Positions 1 to 7,767 of a DNA stretch of 64,000 nucleotides are shown here, one piece after another. Within the stretch, counting starts at the first letter, position 1; each line of letters opens with the position of its first letter. Under the pieces are notes generated by a model. That model did not search any database, was not told the DNA's origin, and saw only the letters and a list, made by a program, of their open reading frames with translations. The stretch comes from Bradyrhizobium centrolobii (GTDB lineage: Bacteria > Pseudomonadota > Alphaproteobacteria > Rhizobiales > Xanthobacteraceae): assembly GCF_001641635.1 (NCBI RefSeq), contig NZ_LUUB01000081.1, positions 19,587-83,586 of the forward strand, given 5' to 3'. Made by a program: the position numbers and the translations under genes.

Positions 1-426
1 GCATGGGCGGTGTGGGAGCCCTACGTGTCGTTCGCGACGCTGAAGGACAAGGCTCGCGTGATCGCCGACGGCGAAGGTCTGACGCCGACCATCACCTTCA
101 TCGTTGCCTCCGACACTGCCATTGCCACCAAGCGAGCGGCGGTTCAGGACCTGGTGCAGCGACTGAACAAGGCGCGGCTGTGGTCGCTTGATCACCTTTC
201 TGAATACGCCAAGAGCACGGCCGAGCTGACCAAGCTGCCTGAGGACGTGCTGCTGTCCGCCTATACCGCGCAGCGCACGAGCCCGATCGTGATCGATGAG
301 AACGTCGTGAAGGAGGTGCAGGAAGCCTCAGACCGCTCGACGCGCTACGGCATCCTGCCGAAGACGCTTGACGTCAGTAAGGCCGTCGACCGCAGCTTCA
401 CTGCCGCGGCCGCGGGATCGAACTAG
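1..426 (+). CDS. ABC transporter substrate-binding protein, C-terminal part (NitT/TauT/SsuA type)
   Basis: The reading frame is open from base 1 and the gene starts before the window. The visible 141 residues begin with an AWAVWEPY segment, which in sulfonate, nitrate and taurine type periplasmic binding proteins lies in the second lobe (their usual form is DAWAIWDPY). They end with a helical tail after a conserved LPEDVLLSAY-like stretch. The protein would bind a small solute in the periplasm and deliver it to a membrane permease. No permease or ATPase of this system is visible downstream, so partners must be upstream. Substrate cannot be told from this fragment. Confidence 0.75.
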   Translation, partial: AWAVWEPYVSFATLKDKARVIADGEGLTPTITFIVASDTAIATKRAAVQDLVQRLNKARLWSLDHLSEYAKSTAELTKLPEDVLLSAYTAQRTSPIVIDENVVKEVQEASDRSTRYGILPKTLDVSKAVDRSFTAAAAGSN

Positions 427-440
427 GCGGAGGCGGCGAG

Positions 441-539
441 ATGCGCGGGGTTCGTCTCAAGGCCGGCCCGCTGCATCTCGCCGCGATCGTGCTTGCGCAT
501 CTCGCCTGCATGAGCCTCATCGTGTGGCTCTCGCTCTAG
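441..539 (+). CDS. candidate 32-residue single-span membrane protein
   Basis: This short frame starts 14 bases after the binding-protein stop. A GGAGG Shine-Dalgarno at 429-433 sits 7 bases before the ATG, which is the main reason to believe it is translated. The product is a short basic head (MRGVRLK) followed by one hydrophobic span to the C terminus (AAIVLAHLACMSLIVWLSL), the look of a small inner-membrane protein. It could be co-transcribed with the upstream transporter gene. I do not recognise a family, and such short frames can arise by chance. Confidence 0.4.
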   Translation: MRGVRLKAGPLHLAAIVLAHLACMSLIVWLSL

Positions 540-601
540 CCGCCGGCTGCACCTCCGCGTGTCGGCCCGGATGGCGGCGCCTCCGCACGGGGACCTGTGG
601 T

Positions 602-670
602 CTTAAGGAAAAGATCAGGACAACATAAGGAGCCCATAAGGACTCCTGGCGCGCCGCCGCACTAGCATCG
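602..670 (+). promoter_or_regulatory. putative activator-dependent promoter of the catalase-like gene (copy 1)
   Basis: Three TAAGGA repeats start at 604, 626 and 637, spaced 22 and 11 bases so that all lie on one face of the helix. A -10-like CTAGCATCG lies at 662-670, 18 bases after the last repeat. The same arrangement, with the same distances, stands at 5100-5166 beside the winged-helix regulator gene. OmpR/PhoB-type winged helices usually bind direct repeats at about 11-base spacing, so the neighbouring regulator is the obvious candidate. That link is inference. Confidence 0.6.
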
Positions 671-836
671 AACCTGTGATTTCGCCGGTAACGCGATGCC
701 TCACCCCGCGCGTCCGGACCGCCGGGGCTCGCTCTCCGGTTGCCCATGCCGCGCGTACGGGCTTACAATGGAACCTGCCCTGCGGCCGTCGACGTTCGCA
801 ATGGAAAAGGCGACCTTCGGGCTGGAGATCAGCGCC

Positions 837-1934
837 ATGTCAGCCGATCAGTATCTTCACTATCAGGCGTCCGTCGAACAAGTCGGGCCAGAGGAAGCGG
901 AGGCCGTGGCAGCGATCGTTGCCTCGATCGAGCGGACCAGCGAATTCACCTGTCGCAAAGACGGGCACGGGACTCGCCAGCAACACGCCAAAGGCGTCGG
1001 TTTTCTCCGCGGCGAGCTGATCGTCTACGACGGGCTGCCGGAGCATCTGCGCCAAGGTCTGTTCAAAGACGCCCGCAGCTACCCGATCATCGTCCGTCTC
1101 TCCACCGCATTCAACAAGAGCGATCGCGTTCGTTCACCGAGAGGATTCGCCATCAAGGTTCTGGGCGTGACGGGCCCGAAGGCGACCGACGACGATAACT
1201 CGACGAACCAGGATATCCTGCTCGTCAACCACGCCAGCTATTTCGCAGATACCAAGGCGTATCTCGACGGCGCGCAGCGCAATTTCGAGCGCAGCCTGAT
1301 CCTTCCCGAATTCCTTTTCAGAGTGGGCGGATTCTGCTCACGCGCTCTGGTCGCCTTGGCGGATAGAACAGGTATTCACATCCCGATGCTCCTCAGGGCG
1401 CTCGGTGATCCCGGCAACAATATTCTCGGAGAAACATTTCACACCGAGGGAGCGCTCCGCTTTGGCGACCATGTCGCAAGGCTTCGCGTAGCCCCGATGT
1501 CGGAGTCGGTGCGCAAGCTCACCGGGCAGCCCTGCCACGATGGCGACGATGTCGTCCTCAAGTCCGTCGTTGCCTTCTTCAAGGACAACTCGGCCGAGTA
1601 TGAATTACGCGCCCAGCTCTGCACCGACCTGAAACGCACGCCGATCGAGGATGCCTCGATCGACTGGCCCGAGGACGTCACGCCGCCGCAAGCCTTGGGC
1701 AAGATCACCCTTCCGCGCCAGGACGCCGACAGTCCCGCGCGCCGCGCCTATGCCAATGAAGTGCTGTCGTTCGATCCATGGCGATGCCTTGAGGCGCATC
1801 AGCCGCTCGGCTCGATTATGCGGGTGCGCAGGGATGCCTACCGTACGTCCCGCACGCTTCGACAGAAGCAGAACGAAGGCATGGTCAAACAGCCACCCGG
1901 AGAGCCACGACAGATCTCGGACTTGCCAAATTGA
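837..1934 (+). CDS. catalase-fold haem protein (y4iL-like catalase family)
   Basis: A 365-residue protein of the small catalase-related family rather than a classical clade 1-3 catalase. Residues 47-53 (RQQHAKG) match the distal haem-site block of catalases, with His50 the likely distal His. Residues 82-90 (YPIIVRLST) and 101-110 (PRGFAIKVLG) match the next conserved blocks, and an R-rich segment near the C terminus (RRDAYRTSRTLR) resembles the proximal Tyr ligand region. Peroxide removal or peroxygenase chemistry is likely; activity is not proved. The start at 837 (MSADQ) is preferred for its upstream GGAG and family fit; ATGs at 801 and 696 are in frame. It lies downstream of a promoter matched to the adjacent regulator and ends 6 bases from that convergent gene. 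Confidence 0.75.
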   Translation: MSADQYLHYQASVEQVGPEEAEAVAAIVASIERTSEFTCRKDGHGTRQQHAKGVGFLRGELIVYDGLPEHLRQGLFKDARSYPIIVRLSTAFNKSDRVRSPRGFAIKVLGVTGPKATDDDNSTNQDILLVNHASYFADTKAYLDGAQRNFERSLILPEFLFRVGGFCSRALVALADRTGIHIPMLLRALGDPGNNILGETFHTEGALRFGDHVARLRVAPMSESVRKLTGQPCHDGDDVVLKSVVAFFKDNSAEYELRAQLCTDLKRTPIEDASIDWPEDVTPPQALGKITLPRQDADSPARRAYANEVLSFDPWRCLEAHQPLGSIMRVRRDAYRTSRTLRQKQNEGMVKQPPGEPRQISDLPN

Positions 1935-1940
1935 GTCCGA

Positions 1941-4900
1941 TCACACTCGTCCCGTAGTTTTGGTCCCGACGTCCCGGACTGCGTCGAAGAGGGACGCCGA
2001 TCCCCGTCCAGTAGCTTTGGTCCCGACGTCCCGGATTGCGTCGAAGAGGGACGCCGACCGCAGCGGATCACCCGGATCGAGCGACTGGGCCAGCGACGCG
2101 ATCACCCGACCGGAGCGCCCTTGCCACTTGGCCGCCCTTTGCACGTGTCCGAGGCTCTCGTAAAGCGCCGCCGCCGTGCGGTAGACGCGCCATGCAGCTT
2201 GCGGCAGCCCCGCATGGCGGATTATCGAAATGGCCGCCGACAAGTTGTCGCTAGCCGTTTGCGTATCGTGCTTCAGCAGCGCAATTCTTGCCATCACATC
2301 GTAGCTCAACACGAGAAACGGCAGATCGGGCGCAGCGCTCGTTACCTTGTGAAACTGATCGGCTGCACTCTCGGCGCGATCGAGATCACCGGTCGCGATC
2401 CAGTAGTCGCACCAGGTCAGGCGATAGTGGGGAACGACCAGCGACTCCATCGGCACGCGGTCAACCTCCATCCGCCGCTCCAGGGCGTCGAGATGCTGCC
2501 GCGCCAGGGCCAAGTTGCGCATTCTGACATACGCGCGCGCCAGCAGGTTCCTGCCGACGAAGAAGGTGAACGGATTTGCCTCTATCATTGGGCCGAGCGC
2601 TTCCTCCCCGCGCCGCGCCGCGCTGCCGTATTCCTCGACCTCGGAGTAGAGCCATCCGATCGTGAGCTGACACAATGCGATGGCTTGCGGATTTGCGTTC
2701 CGCTCCGAAATGGCTAGCGTCGCGACGACGCTGCTTTGCGCTCGCCCCCATTCGCCGGAATAGATCTGCGCAAAGGCCTCGACCGACTCATAGAGCGCGA
2801 ACAGATAGACGTCGCCGACCTGCCTAGCGAGCTGTTTTCCCCTGCTGGTCGCAGCGCAGCAGGCCGGATAATTCGCCCGCAGATACTCTAGCACCATCTC
2901 CATCGAGCAGCGCCGCAGGCGCATGCTGAGATCCTGCGAGTCCGCGATCAGCCTTGATGCCTGCTCGGAAAGCTCGGCATTCTCGCGGTCCCAGCCACGC
3001 AGCATCAGCTTCAAATTGGCGACGTTGCCCTGAACGAGCGCGCCGAACGCGGCGTCGTCGATCGTGCGGCTCTTCGCCAGGGCCTGTTCTGCGAACGGCA
3101 GGCTCTGGCGCCGATCGACGTAAAGGCAGAACCTGCTGAGGTCGACCAGCGCGTTCACCTCTTCACGCACGAGCCCGTTCTCCGCCGCATGCGCGAGCAC
3201 TGCGCTGAGGTCCTGGAGCGAATTCAGGAAATCTCCACCGGCCCGCCAGGCCCACGCGCGCTGGAGCAGCAGCTTCAGACGCGTTGCGACCTGAAATTCG
3301 GGCGGCAGATGCGGCACCAGCTCCAAGGCCCGGGACAAATAGTTCGCGGCCTCGCGCGTGCTGAACCGCCGCGCCGAGCCCTCCGCAGCAACGCCGAGAT
3401 AGAGCATCGCCTTCGGGAAATCGCGCCCCAGTTCGAAGTGACGCGCGAGCACCGCGGCAATCTCCGGAGCCTGCGGTCCATAACCCCGTTCGAGACCAGC
3501 CCCAAGGCTCGCATGGGTCTTGGTGCGGCGCGCGGGCGCGAGCCGCTGATACAGGGCCTCCTGATAAAGCGCGTGCTGGAACGCATAGCGCCCGGAGACC
3601 TCCCCGCTCGGCCATTCGGTCAGGCCATCGACGACGATGATGCGGCCGGCCCGCGCGAGGTCCTCGCACATTTGCTCGACCTCAAGCAGCGGACGGTCGA
3701 GCACACCGGCGACCTGGAGCGCCGAAAACTCCGCACCCGCCGCGCTTGCCACCTCGAGCAGATTGCGCTCGTCCGCCGAGAGGTGATCGATCTGCTGCGT
3801 GATCATGCCCTCCAGATCACGCGGCATGCTGTCGTGCGAGGCAGCCTCCTCGCGGACCAGTCGCCAGCCCGCGTCGTCCTCGACGAGCGCGCCTTGCGCC
3901 ACGAGATGATCGACGAGCGACGTCACGAACAATGGCTGGCCGCCGGTTCGCGCGAAGATGCGCTCGACCAGTTCCCTGGCAAAATCGGCGGAGCTGAAGC
4001 GCAAGGCAAGATAACGCTCGACGTCGACGCCGGTCAGCCGGTCGAGCGCGAGCTCGCTGGCGTGTCCGTGGATCCGTAAGTCCTGGTGGACCGCGCGCAC
4101 GGGATGCCCGCCGACGGCGACCTCCATCGGCCTATAGGTAGCCAGGACAAGGATCGCCGCCTTCCGATCCCGTCGCGCGAGCCGCGACAGCACGTCGACG
4201 GTGGCAAAGTCACTCCAGTGCATGTCTTCGAGAACGATCACCCATGGTCGCGCGGCGGCGAGACTTTCCATGAGATCGGCGAACTCACGCAGCATCCGCT
4301 CGCGCGTCGCGCCGAAGACTTCATGCTGAAATGCGGTGCGATCGGCTTCGCCGAGGAAGCCGGGCATTTGCGCGAGCCAGGTCGGCGCATGCTCGCGTAT
4401 GGAGGCGAGGAGCGAAGCGCCTTCCTTGCTGCGGCAGCGCTCGTTAAGCGCTTCGATGAGCGGCAGAAAGGCCTCATGGGTGCCGAACAACTCGTTGCAG
4501 CCACAATGCAGCACGCCCAGGCCCTGCCGCTCGATCCTGTCGAGCGCCATTTGAACGAGGGTCGTCTTGCCGATTCCGGCCTCTCCGGTGATGAAGACGA
4601 CCTGACGCTGTCCGGTACGGGCAAGCTGCAACGCCCCGTCCAGCATCTCGAGCGCCGCAGCGCGCCCCACCCGCCACTGCCGGCGCCGATCGACGATCCG
4701 CTCCGCGGGAGAAGCCTCTTCCTCGACCGCCCGCTCGAGCGCAACCAGCTCGGCGGTCGTGACCGCCGCAATGAAGCGATAGCCGCGCCGCGTGACCGTC
4801 TCGATGTAGTTGGGAGACTGCCTGTCATCGCCGAGCGCGGAGCGCAGCGCGTTCATGGCGACGGCCAGGCTCGACTCGCTGACATGCAGATCGGACCAAA

Positions 4901-5096
4901 CCGTATCGAGCAGCTCTTCCTTGGTGACGAGCTCGCCGGGGCGGCCGACCAGACAACACAGAACCTCGAACGGCTTCGGCGCCAGCGCGATCCGCTCCCC
5001 ACCTCGCCATAGCAGCGCGTTGGCTCGATCGAGCCGAAATTCCCCAAAGGCAAGCGCGTCTGTACGCACGGCTCCAACCTCCGGATGCTTCCCCAA
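1941..5096 (-). CDS. winged-helix (OmpR/CadC-type) transcriptional regulator with AAA ATPase and TPR-like region
   Basis: A 1051-residue one-component regulator. Residues about 14-112 form an OmpR/PhoB-type winged helix ending in the typical IETVTRRGYRFIA. Residues 171-179 carry a Walker A (GEAGIGKTT) and 285-296 a Walker B-like WVIVLEDMHWSD, giving a STAND-like or predicted-ATPase module. The C-terminal half is helical and TPR-like. There is no membrane span or receiver, so the input is probably cytoplasmic. The assigned start is a TTG; nearby GTGs are alternatives. The promoter at 5099-5166 begins right at its 5' end, suggesting autoregulation. The last 38 residues are two copies of a 19-residue unit from a 57-base tandem duplication. 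Confidence 0.8.
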   Translation of the reverse strand: MGKHPEVGAVRTDALAFGEFRLDRANALLWRGGERIALAPKPFEVLCCLVGRPGELVTKEELLDTVWSDLHVSESSLAVAMNALRSALGDDRQSPNYIETVTRRGYRFIAAVTTAELVALERAVEEEASPAERIVDRRRQWRVGRAAALEMLDGALQLARTGQRQVVFITGEAGIGKTTLVQMALDRIERQGLGVLHCGCNELFGTHEAFLPLIEALNERCRSKEGASLLASIREHAPTWLAQMPGFLGEADRTAFQHEVFGATRERMLREFADLMESLAAARPWVIVLEDMHWSDFATVDVLSRLARRDRKAAILVLATYRPMEVAVGGHPVRAVHQDLRIHGHASELALDRLTGVDVERYLALRFSSADFARELVERIFARTGGQPLFVTSLVDHLVAQGALVEDDAGWRLVREEAASHDSMPRDLEGMITQQIDHLSADERNLLEVASAAGAEFSALQVAGVLDRPLLEVEQMCEDLARAGRIIVVDGLTEWPSGEVSGRYAFQHALYQEALYQRLAPARRTKTHASLGAGLERGYGPQAPEIAAVLARHFELGRDFPKAMLYLGVAAEGSARRFSTREAANYLSRALELVPHLPPEFQVATRLKLLLQRAWAWRAGGDFLNSLQDLSAVLAHAAENGLVREEVNALVDLSRFCLYVDRRQSLPFAEQALAKSRTIDDAAFGALVQGNVANLKLMLRGWDRENAELSEQASRLIADSQDLSMRLRRCSMEMVLEYLRANYPACCAATSRGKQLARQVGDVYLFALYESVEAFAQIYSGEWGRAQSSVVATLAISERNANPQAIALCQLTIGWLYSEVEEYGSAARRGEEALGPMIEANPFTFFVGRNLLARAYVRMRNLALARQHLDALERRMEVDRVPMESLVVPHYRLTWCDYWIATGDLDRAESAADQFHKVTSAAPDLPFLVLSYDVMARIALLKHDTQTASDNLSAAISIIRHAGLPQAAWRVYRTAAALYESLGHVQRAAKWQGRSGRVIASLAQSLDPGDPLRSASLFDAIRDVGTKATGRGSASLFDAVRDVGTKTTGRV
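1948..2061. repeat. 57-base tandem duplication inside the regulator's 3' end
   Basis: Bases 1948-2000 and 2005-2057 are nearly identical, differing at only a few positions, with a period of exactly 57 bases. Being a multiple of three it keeps the frame and adds a second 19-residue unit (SASLFDAVRDVGTKTTGR-like) to the regulator's C terminus. The low divergence suggests a recent duplication. Confidence 0.85.
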
Positions 5097-5098
5097 TC

Positions 5099-5166
5099 TT
5101 AAGGGAAAGCTCAGCCAAATGTAAGGACACGCTTAAGACTTGCGCCCTGCGCCGGCCCTAGCATCG
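5099..5166 (+). promoter_or_regulatory. putative activator-dependent promoter (copy 2) between the regulator and two small membrane genes
   Basis: TAAGGG at 5100, TAAGGA at 5122 and TTAAGACT at 5133 repeat the 22/11 spacing of the site at 604-644. A CTAGCATCG at 5158-5166 is, as in copy 1, exactly 58 bases after the first repeat. Bases between the repeats are much less conserved, so the conserved positions look selected. It reads towards the small genes at 5265 and 5441 and overlaps the upstream edge of the divergent regulator gene. Confidence 0.6.
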
Positions 5167-5264
5167 CGCGTCGTCACTTCAGGAAGGTGTCGGACAACCC
5201 TTTCATCACGCTGTCATTTCAGTCGGCAGGCACTCGACGCCCGAATTTTGGCAAGGAGTTGGCC

Positions 5265-5444
5265 ATGAGCATTTCAAAACGCCCGGCGATCCCGGCTTTC
5301 GCTTTCGTCATTCGCCAATACGACCTCAAGGTCCTGCTGAGCGTCGCCATCCTCACCCGCATTTTCCTCGTTGCCCTCTATCTTGCATCAGGCGGCCCGG
5401 GCCTGTCCGAAGCCGACCTCGCCAGCTCGATCGCGCTGCCATGA
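5265..5444 (+). CDS. small single-span membrane protein (59 residues)
   Basis: An AAGGAG Shine-Dalgarno lies 7 bases before the ATG, which is why this start is preferred over the in-frame GTG at 5187. The product has a basic, Phe-rich head and one membrane span around residues 23-42 (VLLSVAILTRIFLVALYLAS), then a short tail. Its stop overlaps the start of the next small gene in an ATGA, so the two are likely translated together. The pair sits behind the promoter at 5099-5166. No known family recognised. Confidence 0.55.
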   Translation: MSISKRPAIPAFAFVIRQYDLKVLLSVAILTRIFLVALYLASGGPGLSEADLASSIALP

Positions 5445-5644
5445 GCTCGGGCCCTGTCGAATGGTGCATCGACATCGCGATCATTATCGCGATCTGCATC
5501 GGGATTTTCCTGGCGGCGCATTCCCGCGTCACCGCGCCAGATCACGGATCTCGCCGCGCGCCTGCTGAACGGACCTCCTGCTTGCAGCGGTCCGCGAGTA
5601 ACGCAGGCATCGCAACGCTACAGCAGGTCAGGCACCCTATTTGA
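5441..5644 (+). CDS. small single-span membrane protein (67 residues)
   Basis: It begins in the ATGA overlap with the preceding gene. The head carries one very hydrophobic span at about residues 10-27 (DIAIIIAICIGIFLAA), followed by a basic, polar tail of about 40 residues. Translational coupling and the shared promoter suggest it works with the preceding 59-residue protein, perhaps as a membrane complex. The tail composition is GC-rich and not distinctive, so the true C terminus is less certain than the span. Function unknown. Confidence 0.45.
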   Translation: MSSGPVEWCIDIAIIIAICIGIFLAAHSRVTAPDHGSRRAPAERTSCLQRSASNAGIATLQQVRHPI

Positions 5645-5670
5645 CCGGGGTGCCTTCCCGGCGCGTCCAG

Positions 5671-6120
5671 TCACCAATCGGCGCCGTAGTAGGGACGCCG
5701 GTAATAGCCATAGCTATCGCCGTAATATGGACGGTAGGGCCGATAGCTGTAGTAGCTGCGGTAGCCATAATAGCCGGGATAGCCATAGGCCGGCGCGTAG
5801 CCGTAGCTGGCCGGACCATAATCATAATAGGGACCGGGATATCCGTAACCATAGTACGGACCGCCGCCATAGTAGCCGTAGGGCGCGCTGCTGGCGATGG
5901 CGCCGCCGATGATGGCGCCGGCCGCAAGGGCGCCGAGACCCCAGCCCCAGCCGCGCGCGCCCCAGCCGCCGCGCCAATACACCTGCGTGGTGTCACTGCC
6001 GGCCACGGCCTTCATGGCTGCGACGTTGGTCGGCATCGGCGCCGCCGATGCCTGCTCCACCTGACCGGCGATCATCGCGACCGCCAGCGAGCCGGCAATT
6101 GCCGTTTTCCAGATACTCAT
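5671..6120 (-). CDS. secreted Tyr/Gly/Pro-rich protein
   Basis: A 149-residue protein with a signal peptide (MSIWKTAIAGSLAVAMIAG, cleavage likely after ASA near residue 27). A short hydrophobic Gly/Ala stretch (WGLGALAAGAIIGGAIA) follows, then a C-terminal half made almost wholly of Tyr, Gly, Pro, Arg and Ser, with YGY, YPGYYG and PYY motifs. AGGGAG upstream of the ATG at 6120 favours this start over the longer frame from 6180. Similar Gly/Tyr-rich small exported proteins are common in bradyrhizobia, often unnamed. A surface or envelope structural role is plausible but unproved. Confidence 0.7.
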   Translation of the reverse strand: MSIWKTAIAGSLAVAMIAGQVEQASAAPMPTNVAAMKAVAGSDTTQVYWRGGWGARGWGWGLGALAAGAIIGGAIASSAPYGYYGGGPYYGYGYPGPYYDYGPASYGYAPAYGYPGYYGYRSYYSYRPYRPYYGDSYGYYRRPYYGADW

Positions 6121-6504
6121 CGTCTTAACTCCCTGTTTGACGTTTCGTTTGGAAAAGGATCGCGCGTAATGATCGGGCATCCTTGCGCTGAGTCAAAGCC
6201 CCGATTTCGCGTGCAGCGCACAAGACACCCACACTTGCCTCGATTGTGATCAGGCGGGGCCGCAAACGCTGCTTCTTGCCAGCCATGATCGACACCTCCG
6301 CTTCTGCGCGCGGATATGACACGGTTGCGACGCCCGGGGCCGTCGCCCGAAGCAAAAGCATTAAGCTTCCCGCGCGTTCGCAACCAACAACCACCTTTCC
6401 GATTTAGTATTCGTACCGCTACTATCGGTTCCAATGGCGCCGGGCCGAGAGGTCCCTCGCGACAAAAGGCCTCGGCCTGCGCCAGGCGTGAGTGGGAGGA
6501 TGAC
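6121..6504. other. intergenic region upstream of glgC, no gene identified
   Basis: This 384-base stretch separates the divergent Tyr-rich gene from glgC and should hold both promoters. Open frames on either strand lack a Shine-Dalgarno or recognisable product. An A+T-richer patch around 6395-6420 (TTAGTATTCG) is the only promoter-like spot, and I cannot assign a sigma factor. Confidence 0.4.
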
Positions 6505-7767
6505 ATGAGTGCCGTCGGAAATGAGCCGCTCGCCCGCCAGGCCCTGGCATTCGTCCTGGCCGGCGGACGCGGCAGCCGGCTCCTGGAGTTGACCGACCGG
6601 CGCGCCAAGCCCGCGGTCTATTTCGGCGGCAAATCCCGCATCATCGATTTTGCCCTGTCCAATGCCGTGAACTCCGGTATCCGCCGCATCGCGGTCGCTA
6701 CCCAGTACAAGGCGCACAGCCTGATCCGACATTTGCAGATGGGCTGGAATTTCTTCCGCCCCGAGCGCAACGAGAGCTTTGACATCCTGCCGGCAAGCCA
6801 GCGCGTCTCGGAGAGCATGTGGTATGTCGGCACGGCCGATGCGGTCTACCAGAACATCGACATCATCGAGGCGCACAACTCCCGCTTCATCGTGGTGCTG
6901 GCCGGCGACCACATCTACAAGATGGATTACGAGGTGATGCTACGGCAGCATGTCGAGAGCGGCGCCGACGTCACCGTCGGCTGCCTCGAAATGCCGCGCA
7001 CGGAATCAAGTGGCTTCGGCATCATGCATGTCGACGAGAACGGCTGGATCCAGTCATTCCTCGAAAAGCCCGCCGATCCGCCGCCGATGCCGGGCAAGCC
7101 GGACGTCTCCCTCGCCAGCATGGGTATCTATGTGTTCAACACGAAATTCCTGTTCGAGGAGCTCAGGCGCGACGCCGAGGATCCGAATTCGAACCACGAT
7201 TTCGGCAAGGACATCATCCCCTACATCGTGAAGAACGGCCGTGCGATCGCGCACCAGTTCTCGAGCTCCTGCGTCCGCTCCGGCAGTGACGGCGGCGCCT
7301 ATTGGCGCGACGTCGGCACGGTCGACGCTTACTGGGCCGCCAATATCGATCTCACCGACGTGGTCCCGGAGCTCGACCTGTTCGACCGCGCCTGGCCGAT
7401 CTGGTCCTATGCGGAGATCACGCCGCCTGCCAAATTCGTCCATGACGAGGAGAGCCGGCGCGGGCAGGCCGTGAGTTCGCTGGTCTCCGGTGGCTGCATC
7501 ATCTCCGGCGCGTCGCTGCGCCGCTCGCTGCTGTTCACCGGTGTGCGCATCAACTCCTATGCCAATGTCGAGAACGCCGTGATCATGCCCTACGTAAACG
7601 TCGGCCGCGGCGCGCGTCTGAAGAATGTCGTGATCGACCGCGGCGTCGAGATCCCCGAGGGCCTTGTCGTCGGCGAGGATCCACCCTTTGATGCCCAGCG
7701 CTTCCGCACCACGGAACAGGGCATTTCGCTTATCACTCAGCCTATGCTCGACAGGCTCAATACATGA
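6505..7767 (+). CDS. glgC: glucose-1-phosphate adenylyltransferase
   Basis: Makes ADP-glucose from ATP and glucose 1-phosphate, the committed step of bacterial glycogen synthesis, in the cytoplasm. The 420-residue length is standard. Visible blocks are the nucleotide-binding N terminus (VLAGGRGSRLLELT, then RRAKPAVYFGGKSRIIDF), GTADAVYQN, GDHIYKMDY and YWRDVGTVDAYW. The C terminus is a left-handed beta-helix with isoleucine-patch repeats. The ATG at 6505 was chosen because the family begins just before ALAFVLAGG and a GGGAGG precedes it. The frame is open further upstream without family similarity. The stop overlaps glgA by ATGA, so the two form one operon. Confidence 0.97.
   Translation: MSAVGNEPLARQALAFVLAGGRGSRLLELTDRRAKPAVYFGGKSRIIDFALSNAVNSGIRRIAVATQYKAHSLIRHLQMGWNFFRPERNESFDILPASQRVSESMWYVGTADAVYQNIDIIEAHNSRFIVVLAGDHIYKMDYEVMLRQHVESGADVTVGCLEMPRTESSGFGIMHVDENGWIQSFLEKPADPPPMPGKPDVSLASMGIYVFNTKFLFEELRRDAEDPNSNHDFGKDIIPYIVKNGRAIAHQFSSSCVRSGSDGGAYWRDVGTVDAYWAANIDLTDVVPELDLFDRAWPIWSYAEITPPAKFVHDEESRRGQAVSSLVSGGCIISGASLRRSLLFTGVRINSYANVENAVIMPYVNVGRGARLKNVVIDRGVEIPEGLVVGEDPPFDAQRFRTTEQGISLITQPMLDRLNT

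Noticed and set aside
770..796. GGAAC...CGTT pair upstream of the catalase-like gene as an EcfG promoter
   Set aside because: The spacer is 18 bases, outside the usual 16-17, and the site lies downstream of the better-supported promoter at 602-670.
6125..6394. 89-codon minus-strand frame between the Tyr-rich gene and glgC
   Set aside because: No ribosome site, no recognisable composition, and it would fill the likely promoter region of both genes.
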